Assembly (NCBI RefSeq): GCF_003285005.1
Contig: NZ_QMFA01000010.1
Location: 99,968-163,967 of the forward strand
DNA length: 64,000 nt
Source: Paenibacillus sp. YN15
Lineage (GTDB): Bacteria > Bacillota > Bacilli > Paenibacillales > NBRC-103111
Reading direction: 5' to 3'
The number at the start of each line of letters is the position of its first letter. Positions within the stretch are counted from its first letter, which is position 1. Below are positions 25,682-33,255 of the stretch, one piece after another. The notes under the pieces are model-generated. The model had not been told where the DNA came from, ran no database searches, and saw only the letters and a program-made list of their open reading frames with translations. The position numbers and the translations under genes were made by a program.

Positions 25682-26188
25682 ATGGACAGGAGAGCGTTAG
25701 GCGGTATTTTGTTGATTGTCGCTGGGATATTGCTTTTTGCAGGGAAAGGAAATCCTGTGAACCCGGGATTCGTCTTCGGGAATTTCTGGGCCAGCTTATT
25801 CGTTATCCCATTGGGATTGTTCTTTCATTGGCTATATTTCTTCGCAACGGGGCGCAGGGGAGTCGGACTTCTCATCCCTGGCGGTATTCTGCTGGTAGCG
25901 GGCGTTGTCTGCCAAATCTCCATGCTGTTTGATATTTGGCAGTACACCTGGCCCGGCTTTCTGCTGGCTGCAGCGTTTGGCCTGCTGGAATTTTATTGGT
26001 TTGCCGGACGCAACCGCTGGCTTCTGATCCCCATTTTCATACTAACCAGCATATCCGTTCTGTTCTTCGCCATTTTCGCCTTGGGCAGCCTGTCCAGCTT
26101 CCGTATTATGGGTCAGTCGGCGGCAGCCATTGTGCTGATTGCAGCGGGACTGTTCCTGATGCTGGGCAAAAAACGCGAGCGCTTCTAA
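25682..26188 (+). CDS. Five- or six-helix integral membrane protein
   Basis: A 168-residue, almost wholly hydrophobic protein. ATG 25682 follows GGGAGGATGTT. Repeated hairpin-like segments such as ALGGILLIVAGILLFAGKG and a middle GLLIPGGILLVAGVV resemble the small LiaI/DUF5668-like envelope proteins of Bacilli, but I cannot assign a family with certainty. There are no charged catalytic residues. Its stop lies 9 bp from that of the convergent DNA-repair-like gene, with no clear terminator between. Confidence 0.6.
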   Translation: MDRRALGGILLIVAGILLFAGKGNPVNPGFVFGNFWASLFVIPLGLFFHWLYFFATGRRGVGLLIPGGILLVAGVVCQISMLFDIWQYTWPGFLLAAAFGLLEFYWFAGRNRWLLIPIFILTSISVLFFAIFALGSLSSFRIMGQSAAAIVLIAAGLFLMLGKKRERF

Positions 26189-26197
26189 GCTTGCGGC

Positions 26198-27067
26198 TTA
26201 TACAGAATGTTTCCGTCCGTCCCTTAGGGAATCAGCGACCGTCAGGCTTGCCGCCTGGATGGGAAGCTCCGATGCCCGGGAGACGGGCTTTTTGCGTGCG
26301 GGCGCCGTATGTCCCGAGTCCGGCTGCATTTCCGGCAGCTGGCCCCAATAGCGCTTGGGCATGAAATTCATACGCCGGCGGGGATTGATCCGCTCGCGGA
26401 TGGCGATGGTATTGTAGAACCGTTTCCAGAGGCGGCGGAATTCCACTTCCTTGTGATCCAGCTCGGGCATGTCCAATTCATCCACAGCGACAATGGCATC
26501 CCGGCCAGGCTCATGAATCAGCGCTTGCCGGTGGGTTTTGTCATAGATCATAAAGGTTTCGCTGGCGAAGCGGTCGCAGAAGTGGCTGCGGATCTCGGGC
26601 AGCACCTGGTTCCGCGGCTCAATGATGGATACCAGCGCGCCCTGATGCACGGAAAACCGGACGAAGCCCGTAAACTTATGGGCTTCCCGCCTAAGCTGAA
26701 GAACAGCCTCATCCAGGGTTCTCACTGTATCGTCAGCCAGCATATCAATGACAGCGGCGCCGCAGGAAAATCCCAGCCGCAGGAAACGGAGAAGGAGCAG
26801 CTCCTTGTGGGAATGGCTGGTCAGCCATCCCAAGCGCACCATTTCCCGCGCCTCCCGGGAAATCTTCAGGGCAATGGTGCCGTATACCCGCTTGGCCTTC
26901 TCCAGATCGGTAGCAATGGGCCGGGCAGGCAGCAGGAAGCCCTGCTCTTCCTCCTGGGAGACAATCTCGTAGGGAAGCTCCCGGCGGTTGTAACTTTCAT
27001 ATACGCAGCATAGAAACCCGTTAAAGCTGCCGTCATAGCTGTAGGCTACATCTGTCCGGTAAGACAT
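26198..27067 (-). CDS. TIGR03915-type putative DNA repair protein (DUF4130)
   Basis: A 289-residue protein that accompanies a radical SAM enzyme in many bacteria. Recognisable features are the start VAYSYDGSFNGFLCCVYESY, the DUF4130-type core (LGFSCGAAVIDMLADDTV ... HKFTGFVRFSV) and RERINPRRRMNFMPKRYWGQLPEM near the C-terminus. The ATG lies inside the 3' end of the upstream gene (22-bp overlap), so they are translationally coupled. The biochemical function is not established; homologues are annotated as DNA metabolism proteins because some are fused to uracil-DNA-glycosylase domains (family knowledge). The Ser/Ala/Lys-rich tail after residue 255 looks disordered. Confidence 0.82.
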   Translation of the reverse strand: MSYRTDVAYSYDGSFNGFLCCVYESYNRRELPYEIVSQEEEQGFLLPARPIATDLEKAKRVYGTIALKISREAREMVRLGWLTSHSHKELLLLRFLRLGFSCGAAVIDMLADDTVRTLDEAVLQLRREAHKFTGFVRFSVHQGALVSIIEPRNQVLPEIRSHFCDRFASETFMIYDKTHRQALIHEPGRDAIVAVDELDMPELDHKEVEFRRLWKRFYNTIAIRERINPRRRMNFMPKRYWGQLPEMQPDSGHTAPARKKPVSRASELPIQAASLTVADSLRDGRKHSV

Positions 27068-28353
27068 TGCATCACACTCTCCTTTGTCACGGCGGATTCG
27101 TCAAAAAAGGATAGCTGCTCGTATTCGGGCTGCAGAATGTTCTTCAGGCCGCTTTCGGAAATCAGTCCCCGCAGGATGCTGCTTTCGCTTACCCGGAGCC
27201 CCTCCAGGGCCTTGCCTTTGCACGTAATGAAATATTGGGCCCGCTTCAGCACTACTCCCAGCTTCTTCAAGGAAGCAAAGTCCAGGGTGGCCGTTCTCCG
27301 GGCGGCTATGATGCGCTTGGCGCTCTGGACGCCGATGCCGGGAACCCGCAGCAGCTCCTCGTAGGAAGCCCGGTTCACCTCCATAGGGAACAGCTCCATA
27401 TGATGGATGGCCCAGTTGCACTTGGGATCGATCAGCGGGTTGAAATTGGGATTCCGCTCATCCAGCAGCTCCCTGGCCTGGAAGCCGTAAAACCGCAGCA
27501 GCCAATCCGCCTGGTACAGCCTGTGCTCCCGCAGGAGGGGAGGTTTGGTTTCCGTGGAGGGCAAGAGGGAATGCTGGGTCACAGGCATGTAGGCGGAGTA
27601 AAAAACCCGCTTCAGCTTATACTTCTTGTACAGCCCCTCCGTAAGGGTCAGAATCTTGTGATCCGTCTCCGGCGTCGCTCCCACAATAAGCTGGGTGCTT
27701 TGGCCGGCCGGGGCGAACTTGGGGGAGTGGCGGTACTTGACCACGTCGTATGCATTCTCGGTAATCTTCTCCCGGATGAGACCCATGGGCCTCAGGATAG
27801 CTTCCTTGCTCTTGTCCGGAGCCAGCATCTGCAGGCTTTCCCGGGAGGGAAGCTCTATGTTGACGCTCATCCTGTCGGCCAGCATGCCCAGCCGGGAAAT
27901 CAGCGCGCTGTCCGCTCCCGGTATGGCCTTCACATGGATGTAGCCGTTAAAGCCGTATTCGCCCCTCAAGAGCTCCAATGCCGCAATCATCTGCTCGGTT
28001 GTATAGTCCGGACTGCGCATAATGCCGGAGCTTAGGAAGAGGCCCTCAATGTAATTGCGCCGGTAAAACTGAATGGTGAGATCCGCCAGCTCCCTGGGGG
28101 TAAACGCCGCGCGGCGCGTATCGTTGGAGCGTCTGTTGACGCAGTAGGCGCAGTCGTACATGCAGCTGTTGGTCATCAGCACCTTCAGAAGGGAGATGCA
28201 GCGGCCGTCTGCGGAAAAGCTGTGGCAGATGCCCATGTTGACCGTATTGCCCGTCATCCCTGCCTTAGAGCTTCTGTTGGAGCCGCTGGAGGTGCAGGCG
28301 ACATCGTACTTGGCCGAGTCGGACAGGATGGTAAGCTTGTCGATAAGTTCCAT
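27046..28353 (-). CDS. TIGR03916-type putative DNA modification/repair radical SAM protein
   Basis: A 435-residue enzyme. ATG 28353 follows AAGGAGG on the minus strand. The N-terminus has CTSSGSNR and a Cys/His segment; the radical SAM cluster motif is CMYDCAYC (about 66-73). The C-terminus carries a helix-hairpin-helix DNA-binding motif (LLRVPGIGVQSAKRIIAARR, about 335-354), which supports action on DNA. It forms an operon with the TIGR03915 partner, a conserved pair in many bacteria whose reaction is unknown. A spore-photoproduct-lyase-like role has been suggested by annotation only. Confidence 0.85.
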   Translation of the reverse strand: MELIDKLTILSDSAKYDVACTSSGSNRSSKAGMTGNTVNMGICHSFSADGRCISLLKVLMTNSCMYDCAYCVNRRSNDTRRAAFTPRELADLTIQFYRRNYIEGLFLSSGIMRSPDYTTEQMIAALELLRGEYGFNGYIHVKAIPGADSALISRLGMLADRMSVNIELPSRESLQMLAPDKSKEAILRPMGLIREKITENAYDVVKYRHSPKFAPAGQSTQLIVGATPETDHKILTLTEGLYKKYKLKRVFYSAYMPVTQHSLLPSTETKPPLLREHRLYQADWLLRFYGFQARELLDERNPNFNPLIDPKCNWAIHHMELFPMEVNRASYEELLRVPGIGVQSAKRIIAARRTATLDFASLKKLGVVLKRAQYFITCKGKALEGLRVSESSILRGLISESGLKNILQPEYEQLSFFDESAVTKESVMQCLTGQM

Positions 28354-28527
28354 GCCGGTTTCCTCCTTGCATGGTCTTATCATAACATAGAACATATGTT
28401 CTTGTCACGCCTGTTGAAGCATTTTTTCGGATTTTGAAGGGGAGCTCTGATGGGGCTGAAGTTCTTTCATATTTCGACAGGAAGAGAGGGGACTTGAGGT
28501 CCTGAAAAAAACTTTAGCAAAAAATGT

Positions 28528-28556
28528 TTGACATTGTTTTTTGACCGTGGTATATT
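28528..28556 (+). promoter_or_regulatory. Strong sigma-A promoter of the tRNA array
   Basis: Perfect TTGACA (28528-28533), 17-bp spacer, TATATT (28551-28556), 39 bp upstream of the first tRNA, with A/T tracts upstream that could act as an UP element. Confidence 0.85.
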
Positions 28557-28594
28557 ACTTCTTGCGCCCAACAAGAAAGGCTAACAAATCACGC

Positions 28595-28666
28595 AGATCC
28601 GTAGCTCAATGGCAGAGCAACCGACTCTTAATCGGTAGGTTGTGGGTTCGACCCCCACCGGGTCTA
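28595..28666 (+). tRNA. tRNA-Lys (CTT), copy 1
   Basis: A 72-nt cloverleaf. The acceptor stem AGATCCG pairs with CGGGTCT (one G-U), discriminator A; the D arm is GCTC/GAGC, the anticodon arm ACCGA-CTCTTAA-TCGGT (anticodon CTT) and the T arm GTGGG-TTCGACC-CCCAC. CCA is not encoded. Confidence 0.93.
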
Positions 28667-28706
28667 TAGCACCATCTTTTTTTGACCGCGGCAGTGCCGC
28701 GTATGC

Positions 28707-28778
28707 AGATCCGTAGCTCAATGGCAGAGCAACCGACTCTTAATCGGTAGGTTGTGGGTTCGACCCCCACCGGGTCTA
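28707..28778 (+). tRNA. tRNA-Lys (CTT), copy 2
   Basis: Identical to copy 1, 112 bp downstream; the 40-bp spacer contains a GCGGCA/TGCCGC hairpin. Confidence 0.93.
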
Positions 28779-28818
28779 TAGCACCATCTTTTTTTGACCG
28801 CGGCAGTGCCGCGTATGC

Positions 28819-28890
28819 AGATCCGTAGCTCAATGGCAGAGCAACCGACTCTTAATCGGTAGGTTGTGGGTTCGACCCCCACCGGGTCTA
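28819..28890 (+). tRNA. tRNA-Lys (CTT), copy 3
   Basis: Identical to copies 1 and 2, again exactly 112 bp further on with the same spacer. Confidence 0.93.
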
Positions 28891-28930
28891 TAGCACCATC
28901 TTTTTTTGACCGCGGCAGTGCCGCGTATGC

Positions 28931-29002
28931 AGATCCGTAGCTCAATGGCAGAGCAACCGACTCTTAATCGGTAGGTTGTGGGTTCGACCCCCACCGGGTC
29001 TA
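28931..29002 (+). tRNA. tRNA-Lys (CTT), copy 4
   Basis: Identical to the others; the sequence diverges right after this copy, marking the end of the array. Confidence 0.93.
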
Positions 29003-29024
29003 TATAACCATTCCAAGAAGTTCT

Positions 29025-29057
29025 CTTCGTCCCAGCAGACGGAGGGGGCTTTTTTTC
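29025..29057 (+). terminator. Probable terminator of the tRNA array
   Basis: CTTCGTC pairs with GACGGAG (one G-U) around a 6-nt loop; GGGGC and seven T follow. The stem is modest but the position is right. Confidence 0.55.
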
Positions 29058-29128
29058 TTCAGAAATCGTTCAGAGTTTCTTCATGTGGCATTAAGGTACG
29101 TCATGTATAGTATAGATATGAAATGAAA

Positions 29129-29142
29129 CGTAAGCGCTTTAT
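29129..29142. promoter_or_regulatory. cre-like site (carbon catabolite control)
   Basis: CGTAAGCGCTTTAT keeps the AAGCGCTT heart of CcpA cre boxes, downstream of a TATAGT-like -10 (about 29108) and 108 bp before the next start codon. Two of the outer consensus bases differ. Confidence 0.35.
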
Positions 29143-29249
29143 TTGCGTATTAGCATATTGTGAGCTTGAATTGCGACGCGCCGCCGCCAGACGGATGGGA
29201 TTTTGGAGATCAGCGCCGCCACTATGGATTAGGAAATGGGGATTTTAAG

Positions 29250-29669
29250 ATGACGACGAAACAGTGGATTATGATCGGAACCATTGTCATTATGATTACA
29301 TTGAACGGAGGCCCTGGGAGAGACGGGGTGAGAACTGCTGATGCCGCATCCTTGACCATACTGGGTACCTCCAGCCAGACTGATCGTGAAGATGCCGCCA
29401 ATTTTGCCGAGAGCAGCGATCCGCTTGCCCAAGCCATTGGGGAAGACGCCGACTCGGTTATTTACGATGCGCTTCTGGAAGGCAAAACCTTGGCTGAGGT
29501 GGCCAATGAGCACGGAGCCGATGTGGACAGCCTGATCCGCCATCAAGTGGCCCAGTTGGCCGCGCAGCTGGATGAACGGCTTGCCGCAGGCAGCATCTCG
29601 GAAGACATATATGCCGCGCAACGGGAGGAGCTCTACGATATTGTCGCCAGGAGTGTCCACGGCTTGTAG
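29250..29669 (+). CDS. Small secreted or membrane-anchored helical protein
   Basis: A 139-residue protein of unknown family. ATG 29250 gives a signal-like N-terminus (MTTKQWIMIGTIVIMITL...); the frame opens at GTG 29160 but that extension is hydrophilic and has no ribosome site. The mature part has two halves: a segment with EGKTLAEVANEHGADVDSL, the kind of helix-turn repeat seen in small secreted Bacillales proteins, and a SHOCT-like end, LDERLAAGSISEDIYAAQRE. Possibly cell-wall associated. Transcribed alone, from a region with a cre-like site. Confidence 0.6.
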   Translation: MTTKQWIMIGTIVIMITLNGGPGRDGVRTADAASLTILGTSSQTDREDAANFAESSDPLAQAIGEDADSVIYDALLEGKTLAEVANEHGADVDSLIRHQVAQLAAQLDERLAAGSISEDIYAAQREELYDIVARSVHGL

Positions 29670-29742
29670 CGGATTTTTGAGTGTGTGTTTGCGGGGATTG
29701 TGAAGGAAGAGCCTAGCAATCGAGCTGGGGTAACTGTGCAGG

Positions 29743-29934
29743 AATAGCGGAGTTTATTTTCCGCTATCCTTTGCTTACGCAGGGAAAAGGGGCAATAACG
29801 GAAGGTTTTTTCCGCTATCGCCCCTTTTTGGCGTTGCGATCTTTAGGTCGGGGTTCAATAGGGGGAAATGGGTTCCGCTATCCCGGCAAACTCCCCCTTC
29901 GGGCCTTAAATAGCGGAAATTGCCCTCCGCTATT
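29743..29934. repeat. Intergenic repeat module, hairpin core AATAGCGGAA...TCCGCTAT
   Basis: Hairpins built from AATAGCGGA and TCCGCTAT(T) occur at 29743-29767, 29794-29818 and 29910-29934, with a degenerate one at about 29857-29881. Unit spacing is about 51, 63 and 53 bp. The second is extended by AAAGGGGC/GCCCCTTTT into a likely bidirectional terminator. The module fills the gap between two convergent genes. Confidence 0.75.
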
Positions 29935-29952
29935 CTTCCAATCCCCGGTTCC

Positions 29953-30207
29953 CTACTCATACAAAGCGTCCAACAGCTTGGACGACATGTAGGACGACTT
30001 GTCCGCGCTTGCCCGCTGCTGCCGGGGCAGTCCCTCGCCGGTTACCGGATTGGGCTGGTCCTTCGCCAAGACCCACGGTCCCTCGTCCCCATCCAAGCGG
30101 ATTGCCCGGACGCCGCCCTCCCGGCACAGCCGCTCCACTTCCTCCGCCGCCAAACCCCACTTGGCCGCGGCCTCCCGCACTCCCATGATCTGTGTTAACA
30201 CGTTCAT
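29953..30207 (-). CDS. Small helix-turn-helix (excisionase-like) DNA-binding protein
   Basis: An 84-residue protein. ATG 30207 follows AAAGGATG on the minus strand. Residues 8-50 (VREAAAKWGLAAEEVERLCR then GVRAIRLDGDEGPWVLAKDQ) follow the MerR/excisionase-type winged HTH plan: a recognition helix, a short wing and a tryptophan strand. The C-terminal 30 residues are polar. It stands between repeat DNA and an unknown divergent gene. There is no recombinase near it, so a phage excisionase role is unlikely; a small regulator is more probable. Confidence 0.6.
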   Translation of the reverse strand: MNVLTQIMGVREAAAKWGLAAEEVERLCREGGVRAIRLDGDEGPWVLAKDQPNPVTGEGLPRQQRASADKSSYMSSKLLDALYE

Positions 30208-30416
30208 GATCTGACATCCTTTCATTTTTGAACCACCTGGCAATGCCCGTTCCTTCATTCTATGCCATTGCCGCGGGATGGGCAAGCTTGTCTGCCACAG
30301 CAATGCCGCTATCTGATAGTTCCGGCCGCTCCGGGACAACCTAACCGTAGTTTGGAATGCAATCATAGTTCGGAACGCGGATATACCACATTTTTATAGA
30401 AAAGGAGCGGTTGGCC

Positions 30417-30851
30417 GTGCACATCAAAAAAGCGGCATTCTCCAGAGTGATCCCCAACGGCGGGCAGCTGATCGGGGAGGTAAAGGTGTGGCCGGTTAAG
30501 GAGGAGGCGCCGATGCTGGCCTGGTTTGTGCGGGAGAGGGACGGATGCCTGTCCTTGCAAAAGCTGATCCGCAAGCGGGAGGAGCTGGATCTGGATTGGT
30601 ACGACAATAATCTGCGGCAGGCCTTCCAGGATTTAACCTCAGAGTGGTTCACGGAGCCGCAAGCCGCGGACGTCTGCAACCGGACGGAGTTTGAGCGGGA
30701 GGTGCTGGATTACGAGGATGTGGCCGCAGAGCTGGAGGAGCATTTGTGGAACGCTGAACGGGAGCTGTCCAAAGGTGCGGTGTTTGGGACATTCGCCCGC
30801 CCGGATGCCGCAGACCCCAACCCGAAGGCAGACGAAACAACGCTGCGCTAG
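30417..30851 (+). CDS. Protein of unknown function, 144 residues
   Basis: I do not recognise this gene. GTG 30417 follows AAAGGAG at about 10 nt; TTG 30411 is an alternative. The product is acidic and mixed alpha/beta: an N-terminal beta part with a VIPNGGQLIGEVKVWPV turn, a central WFVRERDGCLSLQKLIRKREEL segment, and helices rich in Glu (EREVLDYEDVAAELEEHLW). There is no signal peptide or membrane helix. It is divergent from the small HTH protein, with 209 bp between them, and precedes a TPR protein by 128 bp. Confidence 0.55.
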   Translation: MHIKKAAFSRVIPNGGQLIGEVKVWPVKEEAPMLAWFVRERDGCLSLQKLIRKREELDLDWYDNNLRQAFQDLTSEWFTEPQAADVCNRTEFEREVLDYEDVAAELEEHLWNAERELSKGAVFGTFARPDAADPNPKADETTLR

Positions 30852-30979
30852 CCGCCCGTCATCCTCCGCCGATCCGGCACAGGCTCTCCGCAAGCTTTTC
30901 GCAGGCAAACCAAGGTTCCCCGCTTGCAGTTATCGTGGTATGATGGGGGAAGATACCTTTTTTTGCTAAGGAGTGGCGT

Positions 30980-31654
30980 ATGGGCAAGTTTATTCTTTTT
31001 GTATTGCTGTGGCGGCTGTTGGGCAATCCGTTCATTGCCATTGTGGTGATTCTGGTAATCGGCTATTTCCTGGAGCGTCGTTTTATCGGTCTTATCCCCA
31101 GCATCGGCAAACCTTTCAAACGGAACCGCCGGCTGTCCGTGCTGCGCCGGGAGCTGGAGAGCCGTCCCCATGATACCCGGAGCAAGCTGGAGGCGGCCAG
31201 GCTGTATTTGGAGAAAAAACGCTTCAAAGAAGCCCATGACTATCTGGAGCAGGTGCTGCCGGTTATGGACGATTCCGCAGAGGTTCTGGCGGAGCTGGGG
31301 TGGACGAAGCTGAAGCTGGGGCAGCTGAAGGAAGGGGAGGCCCTTGTGCAGCAGGGGCTGGAGCGCAATCCCCGGGTCCGGTACGGCGAGCCGTATCTGT
31401 GGCTGAGCGAAGCATATCTCCAGCGGGAGCCGGCCAAGGCGCTCTCCTATCTGGAGGAGCTGCGGCAGCTGAATTCCTCCTCGGCGGAAGCCTTTTACCG
31501 GATGGGCGAGCTGTACAGGTCCATGGGGCGCAAGGACGAGGCCAAAGAGGCGTATAGCGAAGCGCTCCGCATCTACCGGAGTCTGCCCAAGTACAAGCGC
31601 AAATCCGAACGGAAGTGGGCTCTTCTGGCCAGGCTGAAAAGAAATGCGGGCTGA
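30980..31654 (+). CDS. Membrane-anchored tetratricopeptide repeat protein
   Basis: A 224-residue protein. ATG 30980 follows TAAGGAGTGG. A single N-terminal helix (about 4-30) anchors it, probably with the rest in the cytoplasm. From about residue 55 three to four TPR-like helical hairpins are visible (HDTRSKLEAARLYLEKKRFKEAHDYL; AEVLAELGWTKLKLGQLKEGEAL; AEAFYRMGELYRSMGRKDEAKEAYSEAL). Such proteins scaffold membrane complexes. No operon partner; a likely monocistronic unit. Confidence 0.75.
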   Translation: MGKFILFVLLWRLLGNPFIAIVVILVIGYFLERRFIGLIPSIGKPFKRNRRLSVLRRELESRPHDTRSKLEAARLYLEKKRFKEAHDYLEQVLPVMDDSAEVLAELGWTKLKLGQLKEGEALVQQGLERNPRVRYGEPYLWLSEAYLQREPAKALSYLEELRQLNSSSAEAFYRMGELYRSMGRKDEAKEAYSEALRIYRSLPKYKRKSERKWALLARLKRNAG

Positions 31655-31781
31655 CCCGGAACGTTCCGGCTCCCGCCGCTGTCGGAGGGCGGGCATATGA
31701 TTCGCAGCAGTTCCGACAACCGTCGAGGATAAGCCTTGGCGGTTTTGTCTTATCCAGGGGAGGGAAGACCTCCGGCACGGC

Positions 31782-31811
31782 TTGACGATTGGCCGGGACC
31801 GCCGATACACT
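31782..31811 (+). promoter_or_regulatory. Putative promoter of thiD
   Basis: TTGACG (31782-31787), 18 bp, TACACT (31806-31811), 49 bp before the start codon. No TPP riboswitch is seen here. Confidence 0.45.
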
Positions 31812-31859
31812 AATAATCGGATTCACGAGAGCAACGCCAAAAAGAAAGGTTGAGATGTC

Positions 31860-32660
31860 ATGTCCTTTATTCCCAAAGCACTGACCATTGCCGGCTCGGA
31901 CAGCGGCGGAGGCGCAGGCATACAAGCAGACCTGAAGACCTTCCAGATGCTGGATGTGTATGGAACAACAGCAATTACCGCCATCACGGTGCAAAATACA
32001 TTGGGCGTCACCGGCATTTACGACGTGCCTCTGGAAGGCATTGCCGGCCAGATTGATGCCGTCATGACAGATATCGGCGCGGATGCCGTCAAAACCGGCA
32101 TGCTGTCCCAGCCTGCCGTAATTGAGCTGGTTGCCGCCAAGGTGAAGCAGCACGGCATCGACAAGCTGGTGGTGGACCCGGTGATGATCGCCAAAGGCGG
32201 GGCGTCCCTGCTGGCGGAGGAGGCCAAATCCGTGATCCGCCGGGTGCTGCTTCCTGTAGCGGCGCTGGTTACTCCCAATGTGCCGGAGGCGGAGGTGCTC
32301 ACCGGGAGGGAAATCCGCAGCCTGGAGGATATGAAGCTTGCCGCCCGGCAGATTGTGGAGGAATACGGGGCCCGCGCCGCCGTAGTCAAAGGCGGTCATA
32401 TGGAAGGGCCGCCGGTGGATGTATTGTATGACGGAACGGATTTTCTCCTGCTGGAGGGGATTCGCTATGAAACCCGGCATACCCACGGGACGGGCTGCAC
32501 CTTCTCTGCGGCGGCGGCAGCGGGACTGGCCAAGGGAGACAGCCTGGAGCAGGCGGTGAAAACGGCCAAGGCGTTCATTACCTGCGCTATCCGCGATGAG
32601 CTGGGCATTGGGCAGGGGCATGGGCCTACCAACCATTGGGCGTACTCCAGGAGGGGCTGA
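31860..32660 (+). CDS. thiD: Hydroxymethylpyrimidine/phosphomethylpyrimidine kinase
   Basis: A 266-residue ribokinase-fold enzyme that phosphorylates HMP and HMP-P for thiamine synthesis. Diagnostic segments: [21 protein letters not shown] at the N-terminus, [33 protein letters not shown] and the anion-hole [12 protein letters not shown] (about 209-220) with catalytic Asp replaced by the usual ThiD Cys in TGC. Some Bacillales homologues also act on pyridoxal. It lies 26 kb from the riboswitch-controlled thiazole operon and has no riboswitch of its own. The next gene begins 3 bp after its stop, so they are co-transcribed. Confidence 0.9.
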   Translation: MSFIPKALTIAGSDSGGGAGIQADLKTFQMLDVYGTTAITAITVQNTLGVTGIYDVPLEGIAGQIDAVMTDIGADAVKTGMLSQPAVIELVAAKVKQHGIDKLVVDPVMIAKGGASLLAEEAKSVIRRVLLPVAALVTPNVPEAEVLTGREIRSLEDMKLAARQIVEEYGARAAVVKGGHMEGPPVDVLYDGTDFLLLEGIRYETRHTHGTGCTFSAAAAAGLAKGDSLEQAVKTAKAFITCAIRDELGIGQGHGPTNHWAYSRRG

Positions 32661-32663
32661 ACC

Positions 32664-33101
32664 ATGTTCTATGCCGATTCGGACAAACTGAACCGTCTGT
32701 TGGCCTATCTGCCGGAGCTTGGCGCTGCGGCGGGGGAGCTGGTTTCCCGCTGGGAGCCCGGCGATATTTTGCTGGAAGCGGCGTTGGAGAGGATTGTCCA
32801 TGTGGCGCTGGAAACGGTGACAGACATCGGCGGCCTCCTCATTGACGGTTTTATTCTGCGCGATCCGGGAAGCTACAGCGATATGATGGATATTTTGCTG
32901 GATGAGGGGGCGATTGGCTCCCCGCGGCACAGCTATTTGACCCGGCTGGTGGAAACCCGCAAAATGCTGGTTCAGGAATACCTTGCCCCGGATCATCAGC
33001 TGCTTTTGGACCTTGCCCGCAGTCTTCCTGAAGAGCTTGCCGGGTTTGCCGGCGATGTGCGGCAATTTGCCGGGAGGGAGACAGGCGGAGCGGGACTGTA
33101 A
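32664..33101 (+). CDS. DUF86/HepT-like (YutE-type) protein
   Basis: A 145-residue helical protein of the HepT/DUF86 superfamily (B. subtilis YutE type): RIVHVALETVTDIGGLLIDGF and the later loop TRKMLVQEYLAPD. HepT ribonucleases use an R-x4-6-H-x-Y motif; here the His position reads Gln (RKMLVQEY), so RNase activity is doubtful. No nucleotidyltransferase (MntA) antitoxin is adjacent; instead it follows thiD by 3 bp. A domesticated member rather than a toxin is the likeliest reading. Confidence 0.7.
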   Translation: MFYADSDKLNRLLAYLPELGAAAGELVSRWEPGDILLEAALERIVHVALETVTDIGGLLIDGFILRDPGSYSDMMDILLDEGAIGSPRHSYLTRLVETRKMLVQEYLAPDHQLLLDLARSLPEELAGFAGDVRQFAGRETGGAGL

Positions 33102-33255
33102 ACCTCCGGGCCGTGAGTGTCTTCCTGTGCGCGGCTTGGTCTGTATGAGCTGTCCAATACGCGTTTAAGGATTATGATACTTTTGTGTATAAAAATTTTA
33201 CTTAATAACGACTATAAGATAAAATAAAGTCAAAACAGGTGAGGGAGGTGAAGGG

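Larger units (their letters stand above)
28595..29002. repeat. Perfect 112-bp tandem array (tRNA plus 40-bp spacer)
   Basis: tRNA and spacer repeat without visible change. The spacer begins TAGCACCATC, has a T tract, then the hairpin CGCGGCA-GTGCCGCG, likely a processing signal between the tRNAs. The identity implies recent amplification or gene conversion. Confidence 0.9.

Noticed and set aside
28606..28945. Repeated minus-strand peptide frames across the tRNA array
   Set aside because: They are translations of tRNA genes in antisense, a common false annotation.
28595..29002. Possible CRISPR array because of regular repeat spacing
   Set aside because: The repeat is the tRNA itself and the spacers are identical; no cas genes.
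31263..33065. 600-codon minus-strand open frame across the TPR, thiD and HepT-like genes
   Set aside because: It covers three clear genes on the plus strand; the translation has no recognisable domain and ends in Pro/Ala/Arg-rich sequence.
32664..33101. HepT/MntA toxin-antitoxin system
   Set aside because: There is no nucleotidyltransferase antitoxin beside the gene and the RNase His is missing.
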